The position numbers and the translations under genes are program-made. From Mucilaginibacter auburnensis (GTDB taxonomy: Bacteria; Bacteroidota; Bacteroidia; Sphingobacteriales; Sphingobacteriaceae), in NCBI RefSeq assembly GCF_002797815.1, contig NZ_PGFJ01000001.1, forward strand, positions 1 through 64,000: 64,000 nt of DNA, given 5' to 3'. Of this stretch, positions 25,240-36,200 are shown in pieces. Position 1 is the first letter of the stretch. Every line of letters begins with the position of its first letter. The notes under the pieces were generated by a model that worked only from the letters and a program-made list of their open reading frames with translations, did no database searches and was not told the origin of the DNA.

Positions 25240-25311
25240 GGCCCGTTCGTCTAGGGGTTAGGACGCCAGATTTTCATTCTGGAAACAGGGGTTCGATTCC
25301 CCTACGGGCTA
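25240..25311 (+). tRNA. tRNA-Glu (anticodon TTC)
   Basis: The 72-base gene folds as a cloverleaf: acceptor GGCCCGT with ACGGGCT (a G-U at the first pair), anticodon arm CCAGA/TCTGG around the TTC anticodon, and T arm AGGGG-TTCGATT-CCCCT. CCA is not encoded. Confidence 0.97.
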
Positions 25312-25628
25312 CTTGAGGAAAAATTCTTAATTGAATTTTTCCTTTTTTTATGCGCTAAATCACTGTCTATCAGATCTTTGATCCTTCGTAAATCGGTGTT
25401 CGATAATTCATTTAAAATACTCGATAAATCCTCTTAATTTCTTAAAAATGTCGTCTGTTTTTATTTGAATGCAGTTTTTGTGGTGTTCGATTCCCCTTAG
25501 GTTTTTTTCTATAAAATCATCGCTATTGTATATACGCTCATGCCGCGTGCACAGAAAAGAGCCGTCCTTTTGGAGCGCCCCTTATTAATCAATGTAAGCG
25601 TTTACAAAGAATATGTTATTCCATCGTT
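25312..25628. other. Intergenic stretch after tRNA-Glu
   Basis: 317 bases without a gene I can defend. An AAAAATTC/GAATTTTT hairpin with T's (25318-25347) probably ends the tRNA transcript. At 25485-25497 the 13 bases GTTCGATTCCCCT repeat the T-arm of the tRNA. On the minus strand 25320-25430 a frame without start codon reads as amphipathic helix (ELSNTDLRRIKDLIDSDLA), perhaps a relic of a gene end. Confidence 0.45.
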
Positions 25629-27053
25629 TTAGTCTTTCTTTAATGTTTGATTTCCTTGAATCACTTTGAATTTGGAAATGTCGATTGCTTCCAAAGCTTT
25701 TTCCGAATGCGGAGTTCCATCAGGAACCCAATTATAAGGAACAGGTTGCGCTCTGAACACCCAATTAGTATTGATAATTTGTGTCCCTGAAAGCGTACTT
25801 TCCTTAAAAAATGGATTGATGTATTCCCAAACTATTTCACCCGCCGGTGTGACCTGAAAAATTCTTCCATTCATTCCTTCATCAATCAATGTATTTCCGT
25901 TTGGCAAACGGCGTGCGCTAGATATGAACGAACTATAAAAATTCCATACAGGCTGATTTGAATTTAAAGCTGTGTACTGCCAAACGATTTCTTTTTTAAC
26001 CGGATCAATTTCCAATACCCTGGAACCCAACTGAACAGGTAAATTAGTTTGCGGATAACCCGAAGGCCCTTGATTGTCAAAAACCAGTAGATTGCCGGCT
26101 CCTGGCAGTCCTTTTGAGATAATATGAGCATCATGTTGTCCGCTAAATCGATCAACCGGACGTGGAACGTTTGTTGATAGACTAGGACGTAGATTAACCG
26201 AATTTCCAAAGTTTGACCCTTTCGAATCATTTTCCTTAGCGTCGAAATCCGGCCCTAAACGCCAGACTATTTTACCCGTTTTTTTCTCAATAATAGCAAT
26301 GAAACTAGCTTCCCTGGAATCAATTACAATGTTGTCCGGATGAAACCTTGTATCGCCGGAATCAAACCATTTATTAGGTCCAATTGGCTGCATGTCATTA
26401 ATAGTTAGAAATCCATGTCCTTTTCTTCCCTCAGCATAAACATTTCTAAGCAATTCCCTTCCTAAAGGAGAAATACCAAATTCATCAATATGTTCCCCAG
26501 TGTTCCAGCTCCAGACAATGTCTCCATTTTTATTTACTTCGTAAATTGTCTGGTCTCCAATTGGTTGTTTACTAACGCCAGGCACTATATGATCTACAAA
26601 ACTTATTAATAGCGTGTTTCCGTTTTCCAGGCGATGTAAATCATGGTTTTGCCGGGCTTCTCCCCCTGGTGCTTTTTTGCCCCATTGCCATACGGTATTG
26701 CCATTCCAATCTTGCTCTCCCACCACCTTGTTATCAAAGATTCCTCCATAAATTCCCGATCCATTTTCGAGCTGAAGGAGAATACTTCCTTTTTTTTCTC
26801 CATTGTTTTTTGGATCAATAATCTCAGATGGAAAACCAATATGCGACCAGCTTTTCACTTCATTACCATTCATATCTATCAGATGTGATTTATTATCTGG
26901 AGATGAATGCAAAATAAAGCTATTATAAGCTTTTGCAGGATTATAAATTGTTACGCCAGTTGGAAAGACGGATTGTGAACGTGCTCCCTTTGCTGCAATA
27001 ATCAGCGCGAGACCTAACGATAATCTGTATGTTTTTGAAAGTTTTTTTACCAT
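25629..27053 (-). CDS. Arylsulfotransferase (ASST) family protein
   Basis: 474 residues. A signal peptide (LGLALIIAAKGARSQS) precedes a beta-propeller with repeated blade motifs: GNTVWQWGKKAPGG, NHDLHRLENGNTLLISF, GDIVWSWNTGEHIDEFG, GKIVWRLGPDF, FSGQHDAHI, RRLPNGNTLIDEGMNGRIFQV, GEIVWEYINPF. This is the ASST pattern; such enzymes move sulfate between phenolic compounds in the periplasm through a sulfo-histidine. Candidate catalytic His residues are in QHDAH and NHDLH. It lies downstream of the sulfatase operon on the same strand, 190 bases after FGE, so it may be co-transcribed. The gene seems somewhat more AT-rich than its neighbours. Confidence 0.86.
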   Translation of the reverse strand: MVKKLSKTYRLSLGLALIIAAKGARSQSVFPTGVTIYNPAKAYNSFILHSSPDNKSHLIDMNGNEVKSWSHIGFPSEIIDPKNNGEKKGSILLQLENGSGIYGGIFDNKVVGEQDWNGNTVWQWGKKAPGGEARQNHDLHRLENGNTLLISFVDHIVPGVSKQPIGDQTIYEVNKNGDIVWSWNTGEHIDEFGISPLGRELLRNVYAEGRKGHGFLTINDMQPIGPNKWFDSGDTRFHPDNIVIDSREASFIAIIEKKTGKIVWRLGPDFDAKENDSKGSNFGNSVNLRPSLSTNVPRPVDRFSGQHDAHIISKGLPGAGNLLVFDNQGPSGYPQTNLPVQLGSRVLEIDPVKKEIVWQYTALNSNQPVWNFYSSFISSARRLPNGNTLIDEGMNGRIFQVTPAGEIVWEYINPFFKESTLSGTQIINTNWVFRAQPVPYNWVPDGTPHSEKALEAIDISKFKVIQGNQTLKKD

Positions 27054-27243
27054 TTTATATTATTATAGATTAACAATGCTAATTGTTTGATGATGAAATT
27101 TAACTATATAATAGCATCTGATCCCCTACGAGACGTCAACACACCAACAATTCCCAATTGGAAAATGGTTCCCATGGGTAATCACCGACAGCGTTCGCTT
27201 AAATCAATGCTTACTAAATTCACAATCCAGCCGAGCATATAAA

Positions 27244-28401
27244 CTAAATATCCTTAACACACCTGAATCCTAAATGCTCCATGCCGCTATCCTCGGTGCT
27301 TTTCATTCGTCGTGATACCCGGTAACCAGAGCAATAGCTGTCGTTGCATAAAAATGATCCGCCTCTTATTACCCTTTTTTTCGCGTAGGGTTCCTGCGGG
27401 TCATAACTTTTAGCCGGGCCGTGCGGATCAACCAAAGCGGAGGTGGCACTAGCATTTTTATAATAATCGCTGGCGTAATAGTCAGCACACCATTCCCAAA
27501 CGTTTCCTGCCATATTGTATAGTCCGTACCCGTTTGGTTTAAACGAGGTGACCGGAGCGCTGTAGAAGAACTTGTCCCGCAATGTGTTATTTGACGGAAA
27601 CTTTCCCTGCCAGGTATTGGCTTTTACGCCGTTCTGATCAATGGGCTCATTCCCCCACGGGTAGATATTGTTGCTCAAACCTCCGCGGGCCGCCCATTCC
27701 CATTCGGCTTCGGTGGGCAAGCGTTTACCCGCCCATTTGCAGTATGCAATAGCATCCAACCATGCAATATGTACCACAGGATAATTGCCTTTACCCTCGA
27801 TGCTGCTTCCGGGACCGTGCGGATGTTTCCAGTCGGCTCCGTTTGTCCAGCTCCACCATTGGCTATAGTCATTCAGTGGTACGTCACCAGCCGGTTTTAT
27901 AAATACCAGCGATGCCGGTACCAATAACTTATCATCGGGCTTGGGCGTGCCCGGAGGCAGTTGTTTTTTAAGTTCATTCCAATCCGGCTTACGCTCAGCT
28001 ATAGTCAGGTACCCTGTTGCTTTCACAAATTTTGCAAAGTCGTTGTTACTTACTTCTGTGGCATCCATCAAAAAACTTTTAACCCTTACTTTGTGCTTGG
28101 GGTATTCGTCTTCTGCTGCTTCCTTGTTATCTCCACCCATGCTATAAGTGCCACCCTTGATCAACACCATACCTTCCGGGACGACTGTGGCTGCTTTTAA
28201 ATTTAGCTCCGCCGGCCCCTCTAAAGCAGGAAAGCGTTGCGGAACGTTAGATGAACAGCACACAGCTACCTTTTTGCTTTCTTTAACTATTGTGACCACC
28301 TTTTTTTCAGTTGAAGGCGCCAATGGCTTTTTGGCCGATAACAAGGCTACACTTACCAATAACAGTAATGCTAAGCCGGATAGGAAATAAACTTTTTTCA
28401 T
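27244..28401 (-). CDS. Formylglycine-generating enzyme (SUMF1-type), exported
   Basis: 385 residues with an N-terminal signal or anchor (MKKVYFLSGLALLLLVSVALL). The FGE fold is complete: GMVLIKGGTYSMGG, DATEVSNNDFAKFV, YPVVHIAWLDAIAYCKWAG, RLPTEAEWEWAARGG, NVWEWCADYY, and the catalytic end RGGSFLCNDSYCSGYRV with two Cys five positions apart as in human FGE Cys336/Cys341, then HLGFRC. It oxidises the active-site Cys of sulfatases to formylglycine and so should activate the two sulfatases encoded just upstream (9-base gap). A diverged partial copy of its last 150 bases lies at 45052-45216. Confidence 0.92.
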   Translation of the reverse strand: MKKVYFLSGLALLLLVSVALLSAKKPLAPSTEKKVVTIVKESKKVAVCCSSNVPQRFPALEGPAELNLKAATVVPEGMVLIKGGTYSMGGDNKEAAEDEYPKHKVRVKSFLMDATEVSNNDFAKFVKATGYLTIAERKPDWNELKKQLPPGTPKPDDKLLVPASLVFIKPAGDVPLNDYSQWWSWTNGADWKHPHGPGSSIEGKGNYPVVHIAWLDAIAYCKWAGKRLPTEAEWEWAARGGLSNNIYPWGNEPIDQNGVKANTWQGKFPSNNTLRDKFFYSAPVTSFKPNGYGLYNMAGNVWEWCADYYASDYYKNASATSALVDPHGPAKSYDPQEPYAKKRVIRGGSFLCNDSYCSGYRVSRRMKSTEDSGMEHLGFRCVKDI

Positions 28402-28410
28402 AATGCTATA

Positions 28411-30060
28411 TTATTGCAGGCCGCCACCTCCGGTAGAAACGGGGTCCTGAACTTTACTTTTTCTGTAATCTTTCATGGTTTGGGGTTCGCGATCTTCGAT
28501 GGTACTGAAGTCTACCGCGCCCACACGTTTTGTCCATTCAAAATATGCCGTTGATAAACGGCTCACTTCCTCATGGTGAGTTCTGGCTACGTCAGTGGTT
28601 TCACCGCGATCGGCCTCCAGGTCGTATAACTCCCATGTGTATGACGGATAATGTGAAACGAGTTTCCATTTTCCGTCTCTTACGGCACGGTTACCGGCTC
28701 GCTCCCAAAATAAAGGCTCGCCACGCTTAACCTCCGTATCATTACCCAACAACACAGGCACCAGGCTTTTGCCCGGAAGAGGGAAGGTATTTGCATTATT
28801 ATATTTTGCAGGGTACTTTGCACCTGCCAGTTCATAAAAAGTTGGTGCAAGGTCTATAATATGACCTGTACCCTTACTAATGCTTCCCGCCTTTATTTTA
28901 TTTGGATACCAGGCAATAAATGGAGAACTGATACCTCCTTCGTATACATAGTCTTTAAAGGCCTGGAAAGGTGTATTAGATGCATACGACCAGTTTTTGC
29001 CTTGCGACTCATAGGAACCAATAGTGCCTACCGGGCCGGTATTGCGGGTTGCACCGTTATGCCATTTAACCCAGTCTTCGGCTGGTGCGCCATTGTCTGA
29101 TATAAATATGATCAGAGTGTTTTTGTCCTGGCCTGTCTGTTTTAGCTGATCAAGTACTTTGCCTATGCCCTGATCCATGCGGTCAACCATAGCGGCAAAC
29201 ACTTCCATTTTTGTAGCCCATTGTTTACGCTGATCGTACGATAATTTGCTCCAATCGTATATATCAGCGTTTTTTGTAGATAAGGTGGCATCCTTAGGCA
29301 CAATGCCCAGTTCTTTTTGTTTTGCAAAACGCTGTTTGCGCAGTTCGTCCCACCCGATATCATATTTGCCTTTATATTTAGCTATGTCCTCGGGCAATGC
29401 GTGAAGCGGCCAGTGCGGTGCCGTATAAGCCAGATACATAAAGAAGGGCTTTTTTTCACTGTTTTGATCCTTTAAATACTTAACCGCATGTTCAGTTATT
29501 ACGTCAGTAACATAAAAGGAGCCGGGTTCCAGCTTATAGGGTTTGCCGTCCTCATAATAATATTTCTTCTCATCGCTTCCGTAATCGCCCTGATCAAAAT
29601 AACTTCCGTTTTCTGATAACAGGGAGTGGTCAAAACCCCGCTGCCATGGCTGGCTTTGATTTTTACCACTAACATGCCATTTGCCCGCCATAAGGGTTGT
29701 ATAGCCCGCCCCTTTAAGTACTTCCGCAAACGTCAGTGATTGATTATTGATAAAGCCCTGGTAAGCGGGTAAACCCAAGTCATTTGAGAAATAACCTACG
29801 CCCGCCTTGTGTTGATATTGACCGGTAATGAGCGACGCCCGGGTTGGCGCGCAAATAGAATTATTATAAAACTCTCTCAGCCGCAATCCCTCTGCTGCGA
29901 GTCTATCCAGGTTAGGAGTTTTAATTTCTGAACCATAAGCGCCGAGGTCTGAGTAGCCCAGATCATCAGCGAGGATGAGTATAATGTTCGGCTTTTCCGC
30001 CTTTTGAGCAAACAGGCTGCCGCTAAACAACAGTGTGATGATTAATATTGCTTTTTTCAT
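28411..30060 (-). CDS. Arylsulfatase, exported
   Basis: I start at 30060 (MKKAILIITLLFSGSLFAQ) because it gives a clean signal peptide; an upstream in-frame ATG at 30111 would precede it by 17 residues and overlap the previous gene's end. Family marks are KPNIILILADDLGYSD (metal-binding Asp pair) and the formylglycine motif CAPTRAS within NNSICAPTRASLITGQ, then GKWHV and IIFISDNGAP (late metal ligands). About 549 residues. It hydrolyses sulfate esters in the periplasm or on the surface. It is a close paralogue of the next gene upstream; both are in one operon with FGE. Confidence 0.93.
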   Translation of the reverse strand: MKKAILIITLLFSGSLFAQKAEKPNIILILADDLGYSDLGAYGSEIKTPNLDRLAAEGLRLREFYNNSICAPTRASLITGQYQHKAGVGYFSNDLGLPAYQGFINNQSLTFAEVLKGAGYTTLMAGKWHVSGKNQSQPWQRGFDHSLLSENGSYFDQGDYGSDEKKYYYEDGKPYKLEPGSFYVTDVITEHAVKYLKDQNSEKKPFFMYLAYTAPHWPLHALPEDIAKYKGKYDIGWDELRKQRFAKQKELGIVPKDATLSTKNADIYDWSKLSYDQRKQWATKMEVFAAMVDRMDQGIGKVLDQLKQTGQDKNTLIIFISDNGAPAEDWVKWHNGATRNTGPVGTIGSYESQGKNWSYASNTPFQAFKDYVYEGGISSPFIAWYPNKIKAGSISKGTGHIIDLAPTFYELAGAKYPAKYNNANTFPLPGKSLVPVLLGNDTEVKRGEPLFWERAGNRAVRDGKWKLVSHYPSYTWELYDLEADRGETTDVARTHHEEVSRLSTAYFEWTKRVGAVDFSTIEDREPQTMKDYRKSKVQDPVSTGGGGLQ

Positions 30061-30079
30061 GATTTTACAAATACAGTGA

Positions 30080-31729
30080 TCAATTGTTATTACGTCTGCC
30101 AGGTCTTGCATCTGTTGATGGTGCGGTAACCGGTTGTTGCCTTAAAATATTGTAGTCCACTACATCGTTTTTAGCTGCCCAGTCGCGGTAAGCTGCTTTT
30201 AGCTTGGCCACGATATCCGGGTGTGCGGCAGCAAGGTCATTATTTTCGCCCCGGTCTGTTTCCAGATCGTATAGTTCATATTTGGGGTTGGTGCCTGCCG
30301 GTAATATAAGTTTCCATTTACCATCTCTAACAGCTTGTTTACCGGCTCTTTCCCAAAACAGCGGCTCGCCACGCTGCACTTGTTCTGTTTTCCCGGCTAA
30401 CAACGACACCAGGCTTTTCCCGGCAAGCGCGTTACTTTTCACACCGTTGTATTGTTGCGGATAGGCAACACCCGCCAGTTCATAAAAGGTAGGAGCTAAA
30501 TCAATCAAATGCGCTGTGCCCTGTTTGATCGTGTTTGGTTGTATAAGCTTTGGATACCAGGCAATGAACGGCGCGCTGATGCCACCTTCATACGGAGAAT
30601 CTTTATAGGCGCGGTGAGGTGAATTACCTGTTTGCGACCAGTTACTGTTCTGTGTTTCATATGATCCCGCTGTGCCTACCGGGCCGGTGGTGCGTTGGGT
30701 GTATAAACGTAAACCGTTACCCCCTTGCGCTCCATTATCCGATATAAAAATGATCAAGGTGTTCTGATCCTTACCCAGTTCTTTCAACTTAGCGTTCAAT
30801 CTACCAATGCTCTGATCCACATGATCTATCATAGCCGCGAAAACCTCCTGTCGTAACTGCCAGTACTGCTGCTCGTCATAAGTAAGCGTATTCCATGGTT
30901 TTACCTGGTCATCATGTTTACTTATTTTTTGTGATGGGTTAATGAGTCCTTTTTTAATAGCAGCCTGATACCTTAACTGCCTGAGTGAATCCCAACCCAT
31001 GTTGTACTTCCCTTTATATTTGTCTATGTCTGCGGGTAAAGCCTGTAAGGGCCAGTGCGGCGCATTGAAAGCCAGATATAAGAAGAAGGGTTTCTTTTCA
31101 TTATTCTGCTCGTCCAAAAACTCCAACGCATTATTGGTGATCTCATCAGTTAAATATTTACCCGGTTGCAGGTAGTAAGGCTGATTATTTTTGATCAACG
31201 GCGCGGTAGGATTATCTTCCTTACCTATCTCATAATAATTGCTTGCGCCACCTATAAAACCAAAGAATTTATCAAAGCCACGTTGGTTGGGCCATTGATT
31301 CTTGTCATCGCCAACATGCCATTTACCCGCCATAATGGTCGAGTAGCCGCCACTTTTTAGTACTTCAGCAAGTGTTAATGATTCTCGGTTAAGGAAGCCC
31401 TGATACGCCGCCAGGCCCAGGTTATTATTAAAATATCCTACACCGGCTTTATGCTGGTATTGCCCGGTTAAAAGCGAGGCACGGGTAGGTGCGCAAATGG
31501 AGTTGTTGTAAAATTCTTTTAACCTTAAACCTTCTGATGCAAGGCGGTCGAGGTTAGGTGTTTGCAACTCTGTAGCTCCATATGGCCCAATGTCTGAAAA
31601 ACCAAGGTCGTCTACCAATATCAAAACGATGTTAGGTTTTTGGGTCTTCTGCGCCATGGCCAGGGTGGTGCCAAGCAGCAGTGCACCCAAAAGCGGCAGT
31701 CTTTTTTTAAGAAAATGTAATTTCATCAT
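30080..31729 (-). CDS. Arylsulfatase, exported (paralogue)
   Basis: 549 residues. Signal peptide LLGALLLGTTLAMAQ, then KPNIVLILVDDLGFSDIG, NNSICAPTRASLLTGQ with the cysteine to be converted to formylglycine, GKWHVGDDKNQWP, and LIIFISDNGAQGG. It shares most motifs with the downstream sulfatase, indicating a tandem duplication; the middle (residues about 140-190) and C-terminal tail differ, suggesting different substrates. It follows SusD by 11 bases, as sulfatases do in glycan-utilisation loci for sulfated substrates. Confidence 0.93.
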   Translation of the reverse strand: MMKLHFLKKRLPLLGALLLGTTLAMAQKTQKPNIVLILVDDLGFSDIGPYGATELQTPNLDRLASEGLRLKEFYNNSICAPTRASLLTGQYQHKAGVGYFNNNLGLAAYQGFLNRESLTLAEVLKSGGYSTIMAGKWHVGDDKNQWPNQRGFDKFFGFIGGASNYYEIGKEDNPTAPLIKNNQPYYLQPGKYLTDEITNNALEFLDEQNNEKKPFFLYLAFNAPHWPLQALPADIDKYKGKYNMGWDSLRQLRYQAAIKKGLINPSQKISKHDDQVKPWNTLTYDEQQYWQLRQEVFAAMIDHVDQSIGRLNAKLKELGKDQNTLIIFISDNGAQGGNGLRLYTQRTTGPVGTAGSYETQNSNWSQTGNSPHRAYKDSPYEGGISAPFIAWYPKLIQPNTIKQGTAHLIDLAPTFYELAGVAYPQQYNGVKSNALAGKSLVSLLAGKTEQVQRGEPLFWERAGKQAVRDGKWKLILPAGTNPKYELYDLETDRGENNDLAAAHPDIVAKLKAAYRDWAAKNDVVDYNILRQQPVTAPSTDARPGRRNNN

Positions 31730-31740
31730 AGTTTTATTGA

Positions 31741-33216
31741 TTAAAAGCCTACCCAGTCCGGGTGTTGTTTAAGTTTAGGATTCAGGTTGATCTCCCTTAA
31801 TGGTGTAGGGAAATGCACATGGCGAGGTGCTGCTGCTGTTTTTCCGGCAGCCTTTAGCACTTTTACGTAGTAATCAGCACCACGGCGCGCCAGGTCGAAC
31901 CAGCGTTGGTATTCAAATACTAGTTCCTTGCGGCGTTCCTGAAAAACCGCATCTCTGAAATCGCTCTGCGAAAGAGACGGCGCAATATCTTGCAGCTTGC
32001 TGATACCGGCACGTACACGTACCTCATCTATGGCGGCGTAAGCCTCGGGCGTAGGAGTTCCTTTCCACTCATTGAGCGCTTCCGCGTAAATAAGCAATAC
32101 TTCAGCGTAGCGGATAATGGGTGTGTTTTTTGACGATTGCCCCTGGTTACCCACCACAGATGGATCATAGTATTTGTTGAACTGGGGTGTTGCCAACGTA
32201 TACAAATTGTTGTTGACCGGGCTTACTATCTGGGTAACAAAGGTCACTACTTTACGCTTATCGTTGTTATCAAACGACTCATACAAGCCTCCCTGTACAT
32301 GCAAAGCATCAGCATAGTCGCCGTTTATACCCGGCACATCCGCAGGCGCAGACCTACTTGCCAGGCTATTGCCCTGGTAACCCACATTGCCTTTGAATTG
32401 GGCAGAAAAAATATGTTCAATGCCATTTTTGGTGGCTACGTTGAACACGTCGGCATAATCACTAAACAACTTGTATTGCTTACCATCTATAACCTCTTTA
32501 CTCTTCAGGGCAGCCAGTTCCCAGTCTTTGTGCGTTAAATACACTTTTGAAAGCAGGCTTTTTGCAGCGCCGCTTGTGGCCCTGCCGATATCAGCAGCGC
32601 CATAGGTCAATGGTAATGCTTCCGCGTCTTTCAAATCTTTGATTATTTGAGTATATATTTCGTCCTCCGTAGATTTTGCGATGTACAGGCTTTCCGGAGA
32701 AAGATCCTTCGGCTGATGCAAGATCAATGGAACGCCGCCGAACCACCTAACCAGGTTAAAGTAGTGCAGCGCACGCAGAAATTTAGCTTCGTTGATCAAC
32801 CGTGTCCGTATAGTTGCGTCAATTTTATCAGCATCAATCACTGCTATCTGGTCAACTGCAATATTGGCCACATTAATGCCGTCGTAACTCTGTTTCCAAA
32901 GCTGTTCCATGCGGTCATTAGAGGAATCGTGCGTCAGCCCTGATAATGCTCTAACATGCGCGTTCCTTGCACGCGGACCGGCCTCGTAGTCATCCGTAGC
33001 CATCTCCATGCCTATCTGCATCAAACTGTTGTAGAGCGATTGTCCGCTGTCGTAAAGTTTTCTGTAAGCGGCAGTAACGGCCGCGGTAGCCTGCGCCTGA
33101 TCCTTATAAAATTCACTGGAAACCAATAAGGCATCGGGCTTCTCATCCAGTTTCCTGCACGATGATGATGCAACCAGAGCAACCCCTAAACCAATGGTGT
33201 ATATAATTTTTTTCAT
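31741..33216 (-). CDS. SusD/RagB family nutrient-binding lipoprotein
   Basis: 491 residues. Lipobox in LVASSSC (Cys20) then RKLDEKPDALL, the usual SusD start. The N-terminal SusD-like region (YDGINVANIAVDQI, AKFLRALHYFNLVRWFGGVPL) and the C-terminal RagB part (RYAEVLLIYAEALNEW, AIDEVRVRAGI, FQERRKELVFEYQRWFDLAR) are all present. It caps the SusC pore at the cell surface and captures the substrate, presumably a sulfated glycan or aryl sulfate given the neighbours. 19 bases after susC. Confidence 0.94.
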   Translation of the reverse strand: MKKIIYTIGLGVALVASSSCRKLDEKPDALLVSSEFYKDQAQATAAVTAAYRKLYDSGQSLYNSLMQIGMEMATDDYEAGPRARNAHVRALSGLTHDSSNDRMEQLWKQSYDGINVANIAVDQIAVIDADKIDATIRTRLINEAKFLRALHYFNLVRWFGGVPLILHQPKDLSPESLYIAKSTEDEIYTQIIKDLKDAEALPLTYGAADIGRATSGAAKSLLSKVYLTHKDWELAALKSKEVIDGKQYKLFSDYADVFNVATKNGIEHIFSAQFKGNVGYQGNSLASRSAPADVPGINGDYADALHVQGGLYESFDNNDKRKVVTFVTQIVSPVNNNLYTLATPQFNKYYDPSVVGNQGQSSKNTPIIRYAEVLLIYAEALNEWKGTPTPEAYAAIDEVRVRAGISKLQDIAPSLSQSDFRDAVFQERRKELVFEYQRWFDLARRGADYYVKVLKAAGKTAAAPRHVHFPTPLREINLNPKLKQHPDWVGF

Positions 33217-33235
33217 GATGATTAACTTTTAATGA

Positions 33236-36200
33236 TTAGAAACCAAGCCTTACGCCAACGAAATAACTTTTAGCCACCGGGTAAATTCCGGCATCTGTTC
33301 CAGGTGAAACATTGCTGCCCGAGGTAACCTCAGGATCGAAGCCGGTATACTTGGTCCAGGTGATCAAATTTTGCCCTGACACATAAATGGAAGCGTTGCT
33401 CAGGCCGATTTTTGCTGCAAAGGTTCTTGGCAGATTATAGGTAAGATTTACATTTTTTAATCTCAAGAACGAGCCGTCTTCAATAAAACGATCGGAGAAA
33501 ACCGGAGCGGGGTCAAGCTTGGCACGGGGTATAGTCTGGCTCGGATTAGCAGGTGTCCAGCGGTCAAGTGCAGAGGCGGCGGCGTTTTGCTGCCCCGTAA
33601 ACAGCTCGAGGTTTTGCCTGTTGGTGTTTAAGATCTGGTTGCCATAAGCGCCTTGCAGAAAAATAAGCAAGTCAAAACCTTTGTAAGAAAATGTATTGGT
33701 TAAACCCGCCAGAAAATCGGGTTGCGCGTTGCCAATAATGGCTTTATCAGCAGCTGTGGTGAAGGTGCCATCGCCATTAATATCTTTATAAAGCCTGTCA
33801 CCTGGTTTAGGCGTTGCACTACCTGTGTATTTCCCTTTGCTGGCTTCCTCTCCGGTCTGTAATATGCCGTTTGTGACGCTGCCAAAGAAATTACCGAGAG
33901 GTTGTCCTACCTGTATAATGTAATTGCCCGTTATATAAGTATTTGCACCATTCCCAAGAGCCAGCACCTTGTTGCGGTTGAAGGAAATATTGAATTGGGT
34001 GTTCCACTTAAACGCGCCCGTGAAGTTTTGTGAACTAACTGCCAGTTCCAAACCTTTATTTTCAACAGAACCAAAGTTCTGTAAAGAGGAATCAAAGCCT
34101 GATGTCCATGGCAATTGAACGTTCAACAGCAGATTAGTGGTTTTTTTATAATAAGCATCAATGTTCAGTTGAAGGCGGTTATCAAAGAAGCCGATATCCA
34201 ATCCTGCATTGTATTGATCGGTTTTTTCCCAGCTAAGTCTGTCGTTACCTATCCGGTTAGGCGCAAAGCCGGTGATCATATTACCGCCGAACAGGTAGCT
34301 ATAGGTTGCCAGCGTTGCCAATGATTGATACTCACCAATTTCAAGGTTACCTGTCTTGCCGTAACTCAACCTGAATTTCAGATCGCTGACCGTTTTGCTG
34401 ATGTTCTCGAAAAACGGTTCATTTCCGATGTTCCAGGACGCGGCTGCGGATGGGAAATAGCCCCACTTGTTGCCTTTACCAAAACGGGAGGAACCGTCGG
34501 CACGTAAACTTGCGGTTAGATAATAGCGGCGGTTGTAATTATAATTTACCCTGCCCAGGTAAGATTGCAGATCCCAACGGGTAGCATCAGATGTTGGTGC
34601 GATCAGCGTAGACCCACCTTGCAGTGAATTATAGCCCAGTTCATCCGTCACAAAGTTCTGCGAAGAAGCGGTAAAATTCTCGCGTGAGAAGCTCTGCTGT
34701 GTAAAGCCACCCAATACATTTATGGTATGATCGCCCCAGTTTTTATCATACGTCAAGGTGTTTTCGTTCAACCAGGAATAGCTCTCTAACGACCCTCTTC
34801 CGGCCTGACCGCGTGTAAGGCTGCCTTCATAAATACTATTTGGAATGTACTTTTTCTCTGAGATCGTGTTTACATCTGCACCAAACAAAACCTTAAGATT
34901 TAGCCCTTCAATGATCTTGTATTCTGCAAACGTGGTACCCAGAACGCGGTTGGTGGTTGATTTGTTAATTTGCTCATTAATGGTTGCGATAGGATTGGCA
35001 AATATATTCTCAAACGGGTTACGAAGCGTGTAACCACCGTTAGGATCATAAATGGTGGCGGTTGGCGGCATGATCAATAAGCTGTTAACAATGCCATTGG
35101 GAGCGATATTGGCATCCGCTTTACTCAAAGTAAGTGCAGTACTTATTTTCAGCCTTTCAAATGGATGTGCATCAACATTGGCTCTTAGTCCATATCTTTT
35201 AAAATCGGTATTTCTTATGATACCCTTTTGATCCTGGTAATTCCCCGAAATAAGATAACGAACCTTCGCGCTGCCGCCGCTAACCGTTAGCTGGTGATTT
35301 TGCGTTGGCGCGTTGCGGAAAGCCGAACCCTGCCAGTCTGTACCATCGCCCAGCTGATCGATCTGTTGCTGGGTGAGGTATTGAAACCTGCCTTTCGCAG
35401 GCGTTGCATCATAAAGCGCATCGTTGCGCAGAATCGCAAAATCATGTGCGTTAAGCACATCCACCTTTTTTCTCAGTGTCTGAACACCATAGTTACCTTC
35501 ATAAGTAACAGAACTTCTGTCGGCTTTTCCTTTTTTAGTGGTGACGATCACGACCCCATTAGCACCACGCGAGCCATAAATAGCTGTTGCGGAAGCATCC
35601 TTCAAAATGTCAATGCTTTCAATATCGCCGGGATTGATACTGCTTAGCGGATTAACAGGCGTTCCGCTCAGCGTACCTGCGGTAGATCCTGCATTATAGA
35701 TCGGGAACCCGTCTATCACATATAAAGGCTCGTTACCGCCTTGTATAGAACTGCCGCCACGTATGCGAATACTCACACCACCGCCGGGCTGGCCTGTTGT
35801 TTGTGTTACCTGCACGCCGGGTGCTGCTCCTTTTAAAGCCTGGTCAAATGAGGTAACCGGTTGTTGCAACGCCGTTTTACCGATAGAGGAAACAGAACCC
35901 GTTATATCTGCACGTTTTTGCGTACCATAGCCTACCACAACCACATCGTTCAGTTGTTTGGTATCAATATCCAAACTTATGGTTACCGGACTGCCGTCTA
36001 TCACCAGTTCTTTCGGCAGGTAACCGATGTAAGTCACGACAACGGTATAAGGAAATGGCTGACCTGACACTAAGGTAAACTCACCTTTGGCATCCGTTGT
36101 GGTGCTGTTGGTAACTCCTTTGATGGCGATGGTGGCGCCGGGAAGACGCTCTTTGGTCTGCGCGTCGATTATTTTACCGTTAAGCCGTGAATTAACAGTT

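Noticed and set aside
30080-31729. The two sulfatase genes as one gene split by a frameshift
   Set aside because: Each has its own signal peptide, CAPTRAS motif and full set of metal ligands, so they are tandem paralogues.
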